Below are positions 41,609 to 50,451 of a DNA stretch of 64,000 nt, piece by piece (within the stretch, counting starts at the first letter, position 1; every line of letters starts with the position of its first letter). The translations under genes and the position numbers were made by a program. This DNA comes from Rhodopseudomonas palustris JSC-3b (GTDB lineage: Bacteria; Pseudomonadota; Alphaproteobacteria; Rhizobiales; Xanthobacteraceae), in the NCBI GenBank assembly GCA_000504425.1, contig KI632513.1, positions 1,047,491-1,111,490 on the forward strand, in the 5' to 3' direction. The notes below the pieces were generated by a model. It searched no databases. It was not told the DNA's origin and saw only the letters and a program-made list of their open reading frames with translations.

Positions 41609-42385
41609 CTAGTTGCGCCCCTCGTCGGGAATATTGAGGATTGTGCCGCAGGCCTTGCAGTGCACGGCATCGACATCGTGACGCTGCAGACCGCACACCG
41701 GGCAGGGGAAGCGCACCTTGGTCGGGCTGATCAGCGCCCGTGCCAGATTGAAGAACAGCGTCACCCCAAAAATCATGATGACCACGCTGATCAGGCGGCC
41801 AAGCGTGCCCGGCAGCGTGATGTCGCCGAATCCCGTGGTGGTGAGTGCGGTCACCGTGAAATACAGCGCGTCGGCGTAATTCGCGATCTGCGGATTGCGG
41901 AATTTCTGGGTCTCATAAACGATCGCGGTCATCACAAAGATGAACACCGCGAGGTTAGTCACCGCGATCACCACCTCCTCATGGCGGCGGAAGAACAGGC
42001 TGTCGGTGCGCAGCCGGGCCAGCATCTGGTAATCATGCAGCGCGCGCAACGTGCGCAGGATGCGCAGGAAGCCGCCAGCTTCGCCGGGCAGAGGCGCCAA
42101 AAAGGAAATGATCGCGATGATATCGGTCCAGGTCGCGAGCCGGCCGAATTCGCGCATCGGCCGGCGGCTGGCAAACAGCCGCGCGGCAAAGTCGATCAGG
42201 ATCAGCGCCCCAAAGCCGAGATCGAGTGCCTCGACCACTGGATTGGCGGGCAGGAACGAGGTGCTGACGATGAAGATCAGCGTGATGATATCGAAGACCA
42301 GCAGCGCATAGCGAAAGGCCACGCCGCGCGGGGTCGCGCCTTCGTACAGCCGGCGAATCGCAAGCCTGAACGCCACATAGCTCAT
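41609..42385 (-). CDS. Ion channel (potassium-type) with C-terminal zinc ribbon
   Basis: A 258-residue inner-membrane protein. Four helices (about 23-43, 53-70, 85-98 and an Arg-rich segment 108-126, RILRTLRALHDYQMLARLR) resemble a voltage sensor. The pore helices flank TTTGFGD (182-188), a K+ filter of the GFGD type. After the last helix come Cys228, Cys231, Cys243 and Cys246 (CPVCG ... CKACG), a zinc ribbon not usual in Kv-type channels, possibly a redox or metal sensor. Function inferred from the filter and topology. Confidence 0.87.
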   Translation of the reverse strand: MSYVAFRLAIRRLYEGATPRGVAFRYALLVFDIITLIFIVSTSFLPANPVVEALDLGFGALILIDFAARLFASRRPMREFGRLATWTDIIAIISFLAPLPGEAGGFLRILRTLRALHDYQMLARLRTDSLFFRRHEEVVIAVTNLAVFIFVMTAIVYETQKFRNPQIANYADALYFTVTALTTTGFGDITLPGTLGRLISVVIMIFGVTLFFNLARALISPTKVRFPCPVCGLQRHDVDAVHCKACGTILNIPDEGRN

Positions 42386-42483
42386 GGCGTGTCATTGTCT
42401 GGATTAGCCGCGTGCAGGCAAGGGGGCGTCTCAGCGCGGGCAAGCGGGCGGCGTGGTCTGCTTGCGCTGATGGTCGCGCGCGA

Positions 42484-42846
42484 TCAGCCGCAGGTCCAGA
42501 TCGGTCCGATCGGGGTGCGCGTCCAGCAGGGGCCAAAACTGCCGCCATTGAAGCGGCCGCCATAAAAGCCCGGCCGTCCAAAATAGTGCCAGTTGCCATC
42601 CCAGCCATAATAACGCGGCACTGGATCGATGTACCAATGGCGCCGCTTGCGCTCGGCGAGCCGCGACGGCGGTGTTTTCTCGGCGTAAGGCGGAATGTTG
42701 TTGTTCGGCGGCTGCCGATAGCCCGGCAGAAAGCCATAGCCATGCCAGCGCTTCACCACCGGCTTCTTGGCCGATGCGGCCGAAGCGGCGGTCACCGGCA
42801 GCAGCGCCAGCGCGATAGCGAGCGATAAAGAGACGAGCCGTTTCAT
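42484..42846 (-). CDS. Secreted hypothetical protein, aromatic-rich
   Basis: A 120-residue protein from ATG 42846 with a signal peptide (MKRLVSLSLAIALALLPVTA, cleavage near ASA). The mature part is rich in Tyr, Trp, Gly and Pro (RWHGYGFLPGYRQPPNNN, YYGWDGNWHYFGRPGFYGG) and has two Cys near the C-terminus. No family recognised. It probably stays in the periplasm or envelope. Confidence 0.75.
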   Translation of the reverse strand: MKRLVSLSLAIALALLPVTAASAASAKKPVVKRWHGYGFLPGYRQPPNNNIPPYAEKTPPSRLAERKRRHWYIDPVPRYYGWDGNWHYFGRPGFYGGRFNGGSFGPCWTRTPIGPIWTCG

Positions 42847-42933
42847 CACCGCAGCATAGATCGGCTGCGATGACGATGCGATCAAAATTGCCGGGAGCTG
42901 ACGCGACCTGGCGCCGCGATCGCAGCGCCAAGC

Positions 42934-42966
42934 AAAAAGGCCTGCCCGACATCCGTCAGGCAGGCC
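42934..42966 (-). terminator. Terminator after the 33-residue protein gene
   Basis: On the minus strand GGCCTGCC...GGCAGGCC (8 bp, interrupted 12-base loop) is followed by TTTTT. It lies 60 bases after the stop at 43026 and before the next minus-strand gene. Confidence 0.7.
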
Positions 42967-43025
42967 CAGGAGGAGGTCATGCTGAGGTTACCCGGTCACA
43001 CAGTTTTTGGACGTAGCCGCTGCGA

Positions 43026-43127
43026 TCAGCCGAGCAGCGCGTAGGGCACCAGCGGCGCCAGCGTCATCAGCAGGGTGCCACCGACCACAGCAGCTTCCAT
43101 ACCGTTCAATTTGCGAAACACCGTCAT
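43026..43127 (-). CDS. 33-residue membrane protein with candidate RpoE-type promoter
   Basis: Begins MTVFRKLNGMEAAVVGG and continues as one hydrophobic helix ending in YALLG. AGGAG lies eight to nine bases before ATG 43127. The candidate promoter 43157-43186 has the form of an ECF RpoE/ChrR-regulated promoter, which would put this gene in the sigma factor's regulon. It has its own terminator. Function unknown; the gene is divergent from the sigma gene. Confidence 0.68.
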   Translation of the reverse strand: MTVFRKLNGMEAAVVGGTLLMTLAPLVPYALLG

Positions 43128-43156
43128 GGTAAATCTCCTGTTTGCTGTTAATGCCT

Positions 43157-43186
43157 TGTTTACGGGTGGCTGAGCGCGCTGGATCA
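43157..43186 (-). promoter_or_regulatory. Candidate RpoE (ECF11-type) promoter for the 33-residue gene
   Basis: On the minus strand TGATCC, an 18-base spacer, then TAAACA. The published Rhodobacter RpoE consensus is TGATCC-N18-TAAG/A-type. The expected transcript start is about 25 bases before the gene's ATG. Seen directly; regulator assignment is inferred from the neighbouring sigma gene and the matching second site. Confidence 0.6.
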
Positions 43187-43264
43187 CTGTTAAGCGGTCA
43201 CAGGCGCGTGAGCTGAAACGTGATCATGGCGAGGGCAAAGACGCCGAAATAAACACGCGCGTGG

Positions 43265-43294
43265 TGATCCAATCGGCGGCCAGCTTCGTATCAA
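43265..43294 (+). promoter_or_regulatory. Candidate autoregulatory promoter of the sigma/ChrR genes
   Basis: TGATCC, 18 bases, TATCAA, directed at the sigma gene. The -35 and spacing are identical to the site on the other strand 80 bases away; the -10 is weaker. RpoE-chrR operons are usually autoregulated. Inferred. Confidence 0.55.
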
Positions 43295-43550
43295 CAGAGC
43301 CGGATGCATGACGCCGCTTTTGGCGGCTGCGAACAGACCGGCTTAATTGCGGGGCGATCGCCAAGCCATGACCGTTCGGATCTCAGATGTCGCGCCTGTG
43401 TTGTTCTGGCTGCGCGACGAGCGCGGCGCAGCCATTTTTGGCACGGCCGATCGCACGGTGCGGCAGGCGGCGCGAGGTGCTAGAGTTGATGCCCGATCGC
43501 GGCGGGCATTGGTCAGCTACGACGTCGATCGCGGTTCATTCGGGAATGGA

Positions 43551-44147
43551 ATGGTCGCCATGGACAATCCGCGCAGCGACCGCTCGGCAACGCCGGACAT
43601 CTTGTCCGACTGCATCGTTCGGATCGCCGCGCAGCAGGACCAGGCGGCGTTCGAGACGCTGTTCAAGCATTTTGCGCCGCGGCTGAAATCGTACTTCATC
43701 AAGCGCGGCGGCGACCCGGCGCTGGCCGAGGAGATCACGCAAGAGGCCTTGGTCGCGCTTTGGAAGAATGCCGAGCAGTTCGATCCTGCCAAGGCTTCGG
43801 CCTCGACCTGGATTTTTACGATCGCCCGCAATCTCAGCATCGACCGTTTTAGACAGGCGCGCCGGCCATCATTCGATCCCAACGACCCGGCCTTCATTCC
43901 GGATGAAGAAGAACCGCCCGACCGAAAACTGGAACGGGCCGAGGCTGAAAAAAACCTCCGCGAGGTGATGAACTCGCTGTCAGCGCATGAAAAGAGCATC
44001 TTGATGTTGTCGTTCTACGAAAATCACTCCCATGGCGAGATCGCCAAGCGATTGGGACTGCCGATCGGTACGGTGAAATCGCGGATCAGGCTGGCGTTCG
44101 GCAAGCTGCGTGCCGCGCTCGACGCTCAGAGCGGAGTACGGCCATGA
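43551..44147 (+). CDS. rpoE: ECF sigma factor, RpoE (ChrR-partnered) type
   Basis: About 198 residues. Region 2 has AAFETLFKHFAPRLKSYFIKRG and ITQEALVALWKNAEQFDP, STWIFTIARNLSIDRFRQ; region 4 has LSAHEKSILMLSFYENHSHGEIAKRLGLPIGTVKSRIRLA (shown as ENHSHGEIAKRLGLPIGTV). The ChrR gene follows with four-base overlap, so this is the group that answers singlet oxygen in Rhodobacter. The start is uncertain: the frame stays open to 43347, adding 68 residues unlike any sigma region. ATG 43551 or 43560 fits homologues better. Confidence 0.9.
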   Translation: MVAMDNPRSDRSATPDILSDCIVRIAAQQDQAAFETLFKHFAPRLKSYFIKRGGDPALAEEITQEALVALWKNAEQFDPAKASASTWIFTIARNLSIDRFRQARRPSFDPNDPAFIPDEEEPPDRKLERAEAEKNLREVMNSLSAHEKSILMLSFYENHSHGEIAKRLGLPIGTVKSRIRLAFGKLRAALDAQSGVRP

Positions 44148-44797
44148 GCGCGCAGTATCATCTCAGCGACGAGTTGCTGCTGAGCTATTCGGCCGGCACG
44201 CTCGATGAAGCCTCCAGCCTGCTGGTCGCCACCCACCTCGCGCTCTGTCCGCATTGCCGGTCGCGTAATCTTGCGGCCGACGCGGTCGGCGGTGAATTGC
44301 TGGACGCGCTGCCGCCGGCCGAACTGTCGCCGGGGTTGATGGATAGCGTGCTGGCGCAGCTCGGCGGACGCGACCAGGCTGGCGCCGCAAAGGTCGCCGT
44401 ACGACGCAGCGATATCGTCATTCCCGAGCCGCTGCGCAGCTATCTCGGCGGCGATCTTGGCGCGCTACGCTGGACGCGGGTGGCGCCGCGGGTGCAGCAG
44501 ATCGCGATCGACATTCCCGGCTGCCGGGCGCGGGCGCGCATGCTGCGTTTCCAATGCGGCACGCAGGTTCCGGCCCATGGCCATAGTGGCCGCGAACTGA
44601 CCCTGGTGTTGAGCGGCACCTTGCACGATCGCGACGCGGTGCTGGCGCGCGGCGACGTCGCCGAAACCGATGAGCACACCGAGCACCAGCCGTTTGCCGG
44701 ACCGGAGCAGGATTGCATCTGCCTGGCCGTCACCGACGCGCCGCTACGTTTCAAGGGAGCATTTGCCCGGCTGCTGCAGCCGTGGTTTGGGATTTAG
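44144..44797 (+). CDS. chrR: ChrR-type zinc anti-sigma factor with cupin domain
   Basis: A 217-residue protein. The N-terminal anti-sigma domain has zinc ligands in HLALCPHC (His31, Cys35, Cys38). The C-terminal cupin (about 110-200) has PAHGHSGRELTLVLSG and an EHTEHQP motif that bind a second metal. Known ChrR binds RpoE and lets it go on singlet oxygen stress. ATGA overlap with the sigma gene keeps the two in step. Confidence 0.93.
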   Translation: MSAQYHLSDELLLSYSAGTLDEASSLLVATHLALCPHCRSRNLAADAVGGELLDALPPAELSPGLMDSVLAQLGGRDQAGAAKVAVRRSDIVIPEPLRSYLGGDLGALRWTRVAPRVQQIAIDIPGCRARARMLRFQCGTQVPAHGHSGRELTLVLSGTLHDRDAVLARGDVAETDEHTEHQPFAGPEQDCICLAVTDAPLRFKGAFARLLQPWFGI

Positions 44798-44827
44798 CGG
44801 CGCGTTTTGGCGGGAACGGGGTAACCT

Positions 44828-44909
44828 GTAGCCTGGATGGAGCGTAGCGAAATCCAGGTAGTTCGCTGCGAACCGTGCCCCGGATTGCGCTGCGCTTCAT
44901 CCGGGCTAC
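44828..44909. repeat. Palindromic dispersed repeat (GTAGCCTGG type)
   Basis: GTAGCCTGGATGGAGCGTAG...AATCCAGG and its inverted partner CCCGGATTGCGCTGCGCTTC...CCGGGCTAC, arms of about 31 bases with a few mismatches. A half copy of the right arm recurs at 45158-45190. Confidence 0.8.
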
Positions 44910-45019
44910 GTTATCTGCATGAGGTCCGCGGACCATCGTCGCGCATCGAGTCGATAGGCAGTCACCAGAAAAGCCGGATGGCCGCGGTGTTGGTAATTCC
45001 CCCGTCACGTGCACAGCTC

Positions 45020-45092
45020 GTAGCGTGGGTTGAGCGCAGCGAACCCACGAATGTAAAGAGATGGGTTTCGCAAGCGCTCAACCCATCCTACG
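45020..45092. repeat. Palindromic dispersed repeat (GTAGCGTGGG type), copy 1
   Basis: GTAGCGTGGGTTGAGCGCAG...CCCACG and ATGGGTTTCGCAAGCGCTCA...CCATCCTACG form inverted arms. A near-identical copy is at 45277-45350. Such elements are common between genes in this family. Confidence 0.8.
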
Positions 45093-45225
45093 CGCTCGAA
45101 CCTTCGTTTCACCCGAGCGCCTCGCCTGCTGAGGGCATCCCCAGTGATCAAACACCGTCCCGGATTGCGCTGCGCTTCATCCTGGCTGCGACCGTCATAT
45201 TCGAGCTTCGGCAAGACGTGGCCGC

Positions 45226-45273
45226 TTACTCTGCATCTCGCTTCTTTGTCGGCGCTGGATGCTTCTTCTCCAG
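45226..45273 (-). pseudogene. Duplicated relic of the uvrA 3' end
   Basis: These 48 bases match the last 48 of uvrA (45378-45425) at 42 positions, including the stop codon, 152 bases apart. In uvrA frame they read [12 protein letters not shown] then D-A-E and a stop. A GTAGCGTGGG repeat lies between relic and gene, so the gene end appears duplicated during repeat insertion or recombination. Confidence 0.8.
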
Positions 45274-45276
45274 TTC

Positions 45277-45350
45277 GTAGCGTGGGTTGAGCGCAGCGAA
45301 ACCCACGAACGAAAAGAGATGGGTTTCGCAAGCGCTCAACCCATCCTACG
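45277..45350. repeat. Palindromic dispersed repeat (GTAGCGTGGG type), copy 2
   Basis: Nearly identical to 45020-45092 and flanked by the two copies of the uvrA 3' end. Separated from the uvrA stop by 27 bases. Confidence 0.8.
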
Positions 45351-45377
45351 CGCTAAGCCCAGAAAACGCAGCGACGC

Positions 45378-48365
45378 TTACTCCGCGCTTCGCTTCTTTG
45401 TGGGCGCCGGATGCTTCTTCTCCAGCACAGGCTTTAAGAACTTTCCGGTGTAGCTGCGCGGGGCTTTGACGATATCTTCTGGCGGGCCCCAGGCGACGAT
45501 TTCGCCGCCGCCGTCGCCGCCTTCCGGACCAAGATCGATGACCCAGTCGGCGGTCTTGATCACTTCGAGATTATGCTCGATCACCACCACGCTGTTGCCC
45601 TGCGCCACCAGCTCGTGCAGCACTTCGAGCAGTTTTGCGACGTCGTGGAAATGCAGGCCGGTGGTCGGCTCGTCCAGAATGTAGAGCGTGCGCCCGGTGG
45701 CGCGCTTGCTCAGCTCCTTGGCGAGTTTGACGCGCTGGGCTTCGCCGCCCGATAGCGTGGTGGCCTGCTGGCCGACATGGATGTAGTCGAGGCCGACGCG
45801 CTGCAGCGTTTTGAACGTTTCTCGCACGCGCGGCACCGCCTTAAAAAATTCGGCGGCTTCCTCGACCGTCATGTCGAGCACGTCGGCGATCGACTTGCCC
45901 TTGAACAGCACTTCCAGCGTTTCGCGATTATAGCGCTTGCCCTTGCAGACGTCGCAGGTGACGTACACGTCGGGCAGAAAGTGCATCTCGATCTTGATGA
46001 CGCCGTCGCCCTGGCAGGCTTCGCAGCGGCCGCCCTTGACGTTGAACGAGAACCGACCGGGCTCATAGCCGCGCGCCTTGGATTCCGGCAGCCCGGCAAA
46101 CCACTCGCGGATCGGCGTGAAGGCGCCGGTATAGGTCGCGGGATTACTACGCGGCGTGCGGCCGATCGGCGACTGATCGATGTCGATGATCTTGTCGATA
46201 TGCTCCAGACCCTCGATGCGGTCGTGCGGCGCGGCGGCCTCGCTGGCATTGTTCAGCTTGCGGGCGAGGGCGCGGTACAGCGTGTCGATCAGCAGCGTCG
46301 ACTTGCCACCGCCGGACACGCCGGTGACGCAGGTGAACAGCCCGAGCGGAATTTCGGCCGAAACGTTTTTCAGATTATTGCCGCGCGCGTTGACCACTTT
46401 GAGCGTGCGCCGATGGTTCGGCGGCCGGCGTTCCGGCACCGGCACGAATTTCTCGCCGGTGAGATATTTGCCGGTCAGCGATTTCGGATTGGCCATCACC
46501 TCGGCGGGCGTGCCCTGGGCGACGATGCGGCCGCCATGCATGCCGGCGCCGGGCCCGACGTCCACCACATGGTCGGCGAGCATGATGGCGTCTTCGTCAT
46601 GCTCGACCACAATCACGGTGTTGCCGAGATCGCGCAGCCGCTTGAGCGTATCGAGCAGCCTTGCATTGTCGCGCTGATGCAGGCCGATTGACGGCTCGTC
46701 CAGCACATAGAGCACGCCGGTCAGGCCGGAGCCGATCTGCGAGGCGAGGCGGATGCGCTGGCTTTCGCCGCCGGACAGCGTGCCGGAGGCGCGCGCCAGC
46801 GTCAGGTAGTTGAGGCCGACATCGAGCAGAAAGGTCAGACGCTCGCGGATCTCTTTCAGAATGCGCGCGGCGATTTCGTTTTGCTGCTTGTTGAGCGCGT
46901 CGGGCACGCTGGCGAACCATTCGCCGGCGGCTTTCACCGACAGCTCAGCGATCTCGCCAATATGTTTGGCGCCGACCTTGACGCACAATGCTTCCGGCTT
47001 CAGCCGGTGACCATGACAGGCCGCGCACGGAACGTCAGAGAAGTACTTGCCAAGCTCCTCGCGCGCCCATTCGCTCTCGGTTTCGCGGAAGCGGCGTTGG
47101 ATGTTGGTGATCACGCCCTCGAACGGCTTCTTGGTGTCGTAGGAGCGCACGCCGTCTTCGTAGGAGAATTTGATCTCGTCGTCACCGGAGCCATACAGAA
47201 TCGCATTCTGCGCCTTCTTCGGCAGTTCCTTCCACTTGGCATCGAGCGAAAACTTGTAGTGTTTGCCGAGCGCGGTCAGCGTTTGCAGATAATAGGGCGA
47301 GGACGATTTGGCCCAGGGCGCGATCGCGCCCTTGCGCAGGCTGAGTTCCTTGTCGGGAATCACCAGATCGGCGTCGACATGCTGCTCGATGCCGAGGCCG
47401 CCACATTCTGGGCAGGCGCCATAGGGGTTGTTGAACGAGAATAGCCGCGGCTCGATTTCCGGAATCGTGAAGCCGGACACCGGGCAGGCGAATTTTTCCG
47501 AAAACAGGATGCGTTCGGCGCCGCTCTTGTCATGAATCTTGGCGGTCTTCTTGTCTTTGCCACTGGTCGCCGTCGTGTTCGCTTCACCCGCCGCCGCATT
47601 CGGCGAATCGGCGAACTCGACCACCGCCAGGCCCTCGGCCAGTTTGAGCGCGGTCTCAAAACTCTCGGCCAGACGCTGGCCAAGATCGGGACGCACCACG
47701 ATGCGATCGACCACCACGTCGATGTCGTGCGGGATCTTTTTGTCGAGCGGCGGCACTTCGGCCAGCTCGTGAAAGGTGCCGTCGATCTTGACGCGCTGAA
47801 AGCCCTTTTTCAGCCAGTCGGCCAGTTCCTTGCGGTACTCGCCCTTACGGCCGCGCACCACCGGCGCCAACAGATAGAGCCTTGTGCCTTCCGGCAGCGC
47901 CAGCACCCGATCGACCATCTGCGACACGGTCTGGCTCTCGATCGGCAGGCCGGTCGCGGGCGAATAGGGCACGCCAACGCGGGCCCACAAGAGCCGCATA
48001 TAGTCATAGATCTCGGTGACGGTGCCGACCGTGGAGCGCGGGTTTTTGGAAGTGGTCTTCTGCTCGATCGAGATCGCCGGCGACAGCCCGTCGATCTGGT
48101 CGACGTCCGGCTTCTGCATCATCTCCAAAAACTGCCGGGCGTAGGCCGACAGCGATTCGACATAGCGGCGCTGGCCCTCGGCATAGATGGTGTCGAAGGC
48201 GAGCGACGACTTGCCCGAGCCGGACAGCCCGGTGAACACCACCAATTTGTCGCGCGGGATCGTCAGATCGACGTTTTTCAGATTGTGTTCGCGGGCACCG
48301 CGAATGGTGATGGCGCGGCTGCTCGAGGCGGCCTGCTGGCGTCGGGCCTTGATCACTTCATCCAT
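45378..48365 (-). CDS. uvrA: Excinuclease ABC subunit A
   Basis: The damage-recognition ATPase of nucleotide excision repair. 995 residues, slightly longer than E. coli UvrA (940). It has both ABC cassettes: the first Walker [21 protein letters not shown] (written as [19 protein letters not shown]) near residue 50, the second [13 protein letters not shown] signatures [12 protein letters not shown] and [12 protein letters not shown]; and zinc-finger cysteines CPVSGF/CPECG and [14 protein letters not shown]. The C-terminus is Lys-rich ([11 protein letters not shown]). An exact SOS box lies 86 bases upstream. Confidence 0.98.
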   Translation of the reverse strand: MDEVIKARRQQAASSSRAITIRGAREHNLKNVDLTIPRDKLVVFTGLSGSGKSSLAFDTIYAEGQRRYVESLSAYARQFLEMMQKPDVDQIDGLSPAISIEQKTTSKNPRSTVGTVTEIYDYMRLLWARVGVPYSPATGLPIESQTVSQMVDRVLALPEGTRLYLLAPVVRGRKGEYRKELADWLKKGFQRVKIDGTFHELAEVPPLDKKIPHDIDVVVDRIVVRPDLGQRLAESFETALKLAEGLAVVEFADSPNAAAGEANTTATSGKDKKTAKIHDKSGAERILFSEKFACPVSGFTIPEIEPRLFSFNNPYGACPECGGLGIEQHVDADLVIPDKELSLRKGAIAPWAKSSSPYYLQTLTALGKHYKFSLDAKWKELPKKAQNAILYGSGDDEIKFSYEDGVRSYDTKKPFEGVITNIQRRFRETESEWAREELGKYFSDVPCAACHGHRLKPEALCVKVGAKHIGEIAELSVKAAGEWFASVPDALNKQQNEIAARILKEIRERLTFLLDVGLNYLTLARASGTLSGGESQRIRLASQIGSGLTGVLYVLDEPSIGLHQRDNARLLDTLKRLRDLGNTVIVVEHDEDAIMLADHVVDVGPGAGMHGGRIVAQGTPAEVMANPKSLTGKYLTGEKFVPVPERRPPNHRRTLKVVNARGNNLKNVSAEIPLGLFTCVTGVSGGGKSTLLIDTLYRALARKLNNASEAAAPHDRIEGLEHIDKIIDIDQSPIGRTPRSNPATYTGAFTPIREWFAGLPESKARGYEPGRFSFNVKGGRCEACQGDGVIKIEMHFLPDVYVTCDVCKGKRYNRETLEVLFKGKSIADVLDMTVEEAAEFFKAVPRVRETFKTLQRVGLDYIHVGQQATTLSGGEAQRVKLAKELSKRATGRTLYILDEPTTGLHFHDVAKLLEVLHELVAQGNSVVVIEHNLEVIKTADWVIDLGPEGGDGGGEIVAWGPPEDIVKAPRSYTGKFLKPVLEKKHPAPTKKRSAE

Positions 48366-48450
48366 AAGCTCTCTCGGACGTGGCTGCGAGGCGCACGGCA
48401 GCGCCGGGCAGATACTATACGCCGCCGCGCTGAGCAGTCCGACGCGATGC

Positions 48451-48465
48451 GAACATAGGAAGAAC
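48451..48465 (-). promoter_or_regulatory. SOS box (LexA site) upstream of uvrA
   Basis: GAAC-ATAGGAA-GAAC, an exact match to the alphaproteobacterial LexA consensus GAAC-N7-GAAC, 86 bases before the uvrA start. Consensus from established work; regulation is inferred. Confidence 0.85.
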
Positions 48466-48615
48466 GAAGGCGTTTTTCCAGTATCAGAATGACGTCATCA
48501 ACCGATTATCGCCGTTCCCGAGATGTGGGCAGCGAACAGACGGCCCGGGCGCCGGTGAACGAGACGGCTGGCCGCGTGTGGCAAAAGGTCAGTAAGCGAG
48601 CCCCACACAAAAGCA

Positions 48616-48640
48616 AAAGGCCGGCACGAGGCCGGCCTTT
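48616..48640 (-). terminator. Terminator of the beta-barrel protein gene
   Basis: AAAGGCCGGC/GCCGGCCTTT, a perfect 10-bp stem with a 5-base loop and T-rich sequence after it on the minus strand, 29 bases past the stop at 48670. Confidence 0.82.
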
Positions 48641-48669
48641 CGTCACGAAGCTGTGTATCGGGCGAGCGC

Positions 48670-49389
48670 TTAGTAGCGCGCCACCACCGGGCCACCCCAG
48701 CGATAGTTGAGGCGGGCGGTCACGAGATCGACGTCGCCGCCGACGCGGTTAGTGGCCGCGACAAAACCACTATTATAGAAATCAGCGTCGAAACGGCTGA
48801 TGAAGATGTGATTATATTCAACGCCGACCGACCAATTCGGCGCAAACCCATACTCAAAGCCGACCCCCACCGTTCCGCCCCACCGGGTTTGATCGTTAGT
48901 GGCCGCAACGCCAACCAACGGAACAGTCAAATCATATTTCGTGCTTGTGACAGCAGCACCACCCTTGACGTACAGCAGTGCGTTATTCCAGGCGTAGCCG
49001 ACCTGGCCAGTAAACAGGCCGAATGCCGTCAACTTCGAATGATCGACGTTGCCGCTAACTTCCGTATGGCTACCGCTCAGGTCAGCCCAATTACCCTGCG
49101 CTTCCAGGCCGAACACCCAGTTCGCAGCCTGCCAGCGATAGCCGATCTGACCACCAGCCACCGCACCGGTCGAGTCATGGCTGCCCAGATCAACGCCAGC
49201 AAGCGTGTTCCAGCTGTCGCGAGCCGAACCCCAACCGGCGTTGGCACCGATGTAGAAACCCGACCAATCATAAACCGCGGCGATCACCGGCGGAGCCTTG
49301 GTGTAAGCGCGGGCCGGCAGATCAGCCGCCATCGCCGGAGCCAGACCCAGAGCCATCACGCCAACCGTACCGAGCAGAAATTTCTTCAT
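48670..49389 (-). CDS. Outer-membrane beta-barrel protein (Omp25/31-like porin family)
   Basis: 239 residues from ATG 49389 (MKKFLLGTVGVMALG, cleavage after AMA; the mature protein starts ADLPARAY). YDWSGFYIGANAGWGS and the closing FISRFDADFYNSG, LVTARLNYRWGGPVVARY (last residues aromatic) are typical of the 8-strand barrels of Rhizobiales. GGGGAGA lies before ATG. Single gene with its own terminator, in the uvrA-ssb interval. Confidence 0.92.
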   Translation of the reverse strand: MKKFLLGTVGVMALGLAPAMAADLPARAYTKAPPVIAAVYDWSGFYIGANAGWGSARDSWNTLAGVDLGSHDSTGAVAGGQIGYRWQAANWVFGLEAQGNWADLSGSHTEVSGNVDHSKLTAFGLFTGQVGYAWNNALLYVKGGAAVTSTKYDLTVPLVGVAATNDQTRWGGTVGVGFEYGFAPNWSVGVEYNHIFISRFDADFYNSGFVAATNRVGGDVDLVTARLNYRWGGPVVARY

Positions 49390-49655
49390 TTCAAATCTCC
49401 CCAATCCAACGGCCACCGGGATGATCCTGGAGGCACTTCAGCGCGAGCGCCGCAACCTATGGTGCCGACTATAGCCAAGTCGGTCGAAAAGTCCGTCACC
49501 GAAAAGCAACAGTCGCCAACGAACTGCCGAGCGGGAAGCCCTAGTAATACTTGGGAAAAATCCCAGCTGCGGAACTTTACTAGGTTCCGTTCGCTAGGCA
49601 GTACAAACGTCCCGCTTCCGGCGTCGATGCGCGTCACAATCGCACCTTTTCAGCG

Positions 49656-49670
49656 GAACAAAGATCGAAC
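49656..49670 (+). promoter_or_regulatory. SOS box (LexA site) upstream of ssb
   Basis: GAAC-AAAGATC-GAAC, an exact GAAC-N7-GAAC, 162 bases before the ssb start and outside the beta-barrel gene's coding part. The remainder of the 49390-49832 interval shows no gene. Confidence 0.8.
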
Positions 49671-49832
49671 ATAATCGCTATGTGGATAATCGCCCGGGGA
49701 CTGCCGATTCTGTCTGCGGACGGCGTATAGCCTTAGTGATCAGGAGCGAGGCCTCCGCGAGCGGGGGCCCGACAGCGACGCGGCTGCGATTGAGGCGGCG
49801 TTTTCGGCGATTTAGCAGGGGAGATCAGCGAG

Positions 49833-50327
49833 ATGGCTGGCAGCGTGAACAAGGTGATTCTGATCGGCAATCTCGGCGCGGACCCCGAGATCAAGCGTAC
49901 GCAGGACGGTCGCCCGATCGCCAACCTGCGCGTTGCCACCTCGGAAACCTGGCGCGACAAGAATTCCGGCGAGCGCAAAGAGCGCACCGAATGGCATCGC
50001 GTGGTGATTTTCAATGAAGGGTTGTGCCGGGTCGCCGAGCAATACCTGAAGAAGGGTGCCAAGGTTTATATTGAGGGGCAGTTGCAGACCCGCAAATGGA
50101 CTGATCAGAGCGGCGCCGAGAAATATACCACCGAAGTGGTGCTGCAGAACTTCAATTCAGTTCTGACCATGCTCGATGGCCGCAGCGGCGGTGGCGGCGG
50201 CTATGGCGCCGATGATTCGATGGGCGGTGATTTCGGCTCGAGCGGCCCGTCGAGCGCCGCGCCGCGCCGTGCCCCGGCGCCGCCGGCCGGCGGCCGCCAT
50301 GACATGGACGACGATATTCCGTTCTAA
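49833..50327 (+). CDS. ssb: Single-stranded DNA-binding protein
   Basis: 164 residues. The OB fold has [40 protein letters not shown] and [19 protein letters not shown] Gly-rich linker follows ([11 protein letters not shown]), then Pro/Ala-rich sequence, ending in the acidic partner-binding tip MDDDIPF. It covers single strands in replication, repair and recombination. The upstream SOS box suggests damage induction. Confidence 0.97.
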   Translation: MAGSVNKVILIGNLGADPEIKRTQDGRPIANLRVATSETWRDKNSGERKERTEWHRVVIFNEGLCRVAEQYLKKGAKVYIEGQLQTRKWTDQSGAEKYTTEVVLQNFNSVLTMLDGRSGGGGGYGADDSMGGDFGSSGPSSAAPRRAPAPPAGGRHDMDDDIPF

Positions 50328-50342
50328 GGAGCGGTGTTCTGA

Positions 50343-50395
50343 GGAGCCGCCCGGCGCGGCTCCTGCCAGATGGCGCGCGTTGGGCGTGCGCCATC
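50343..50395. other. Two hairpins between convergent genes
   Basis: GGAGCCGC/GCGGCTCC (50343-50363) and GATGGCGC/GCGCCATC (50369-50395), each an 8-bp perfect stem, in the space after ssb. No T-run follows, so they would be weak or factor-assisted terminators. Confidence 0.45.
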
Positions 50396-50451
50396 ACCGC
50401 GCATTTTCGGCTCAAGCGGCCCTCGACGCAGATGGCCGCGGAGCTTGTCTG

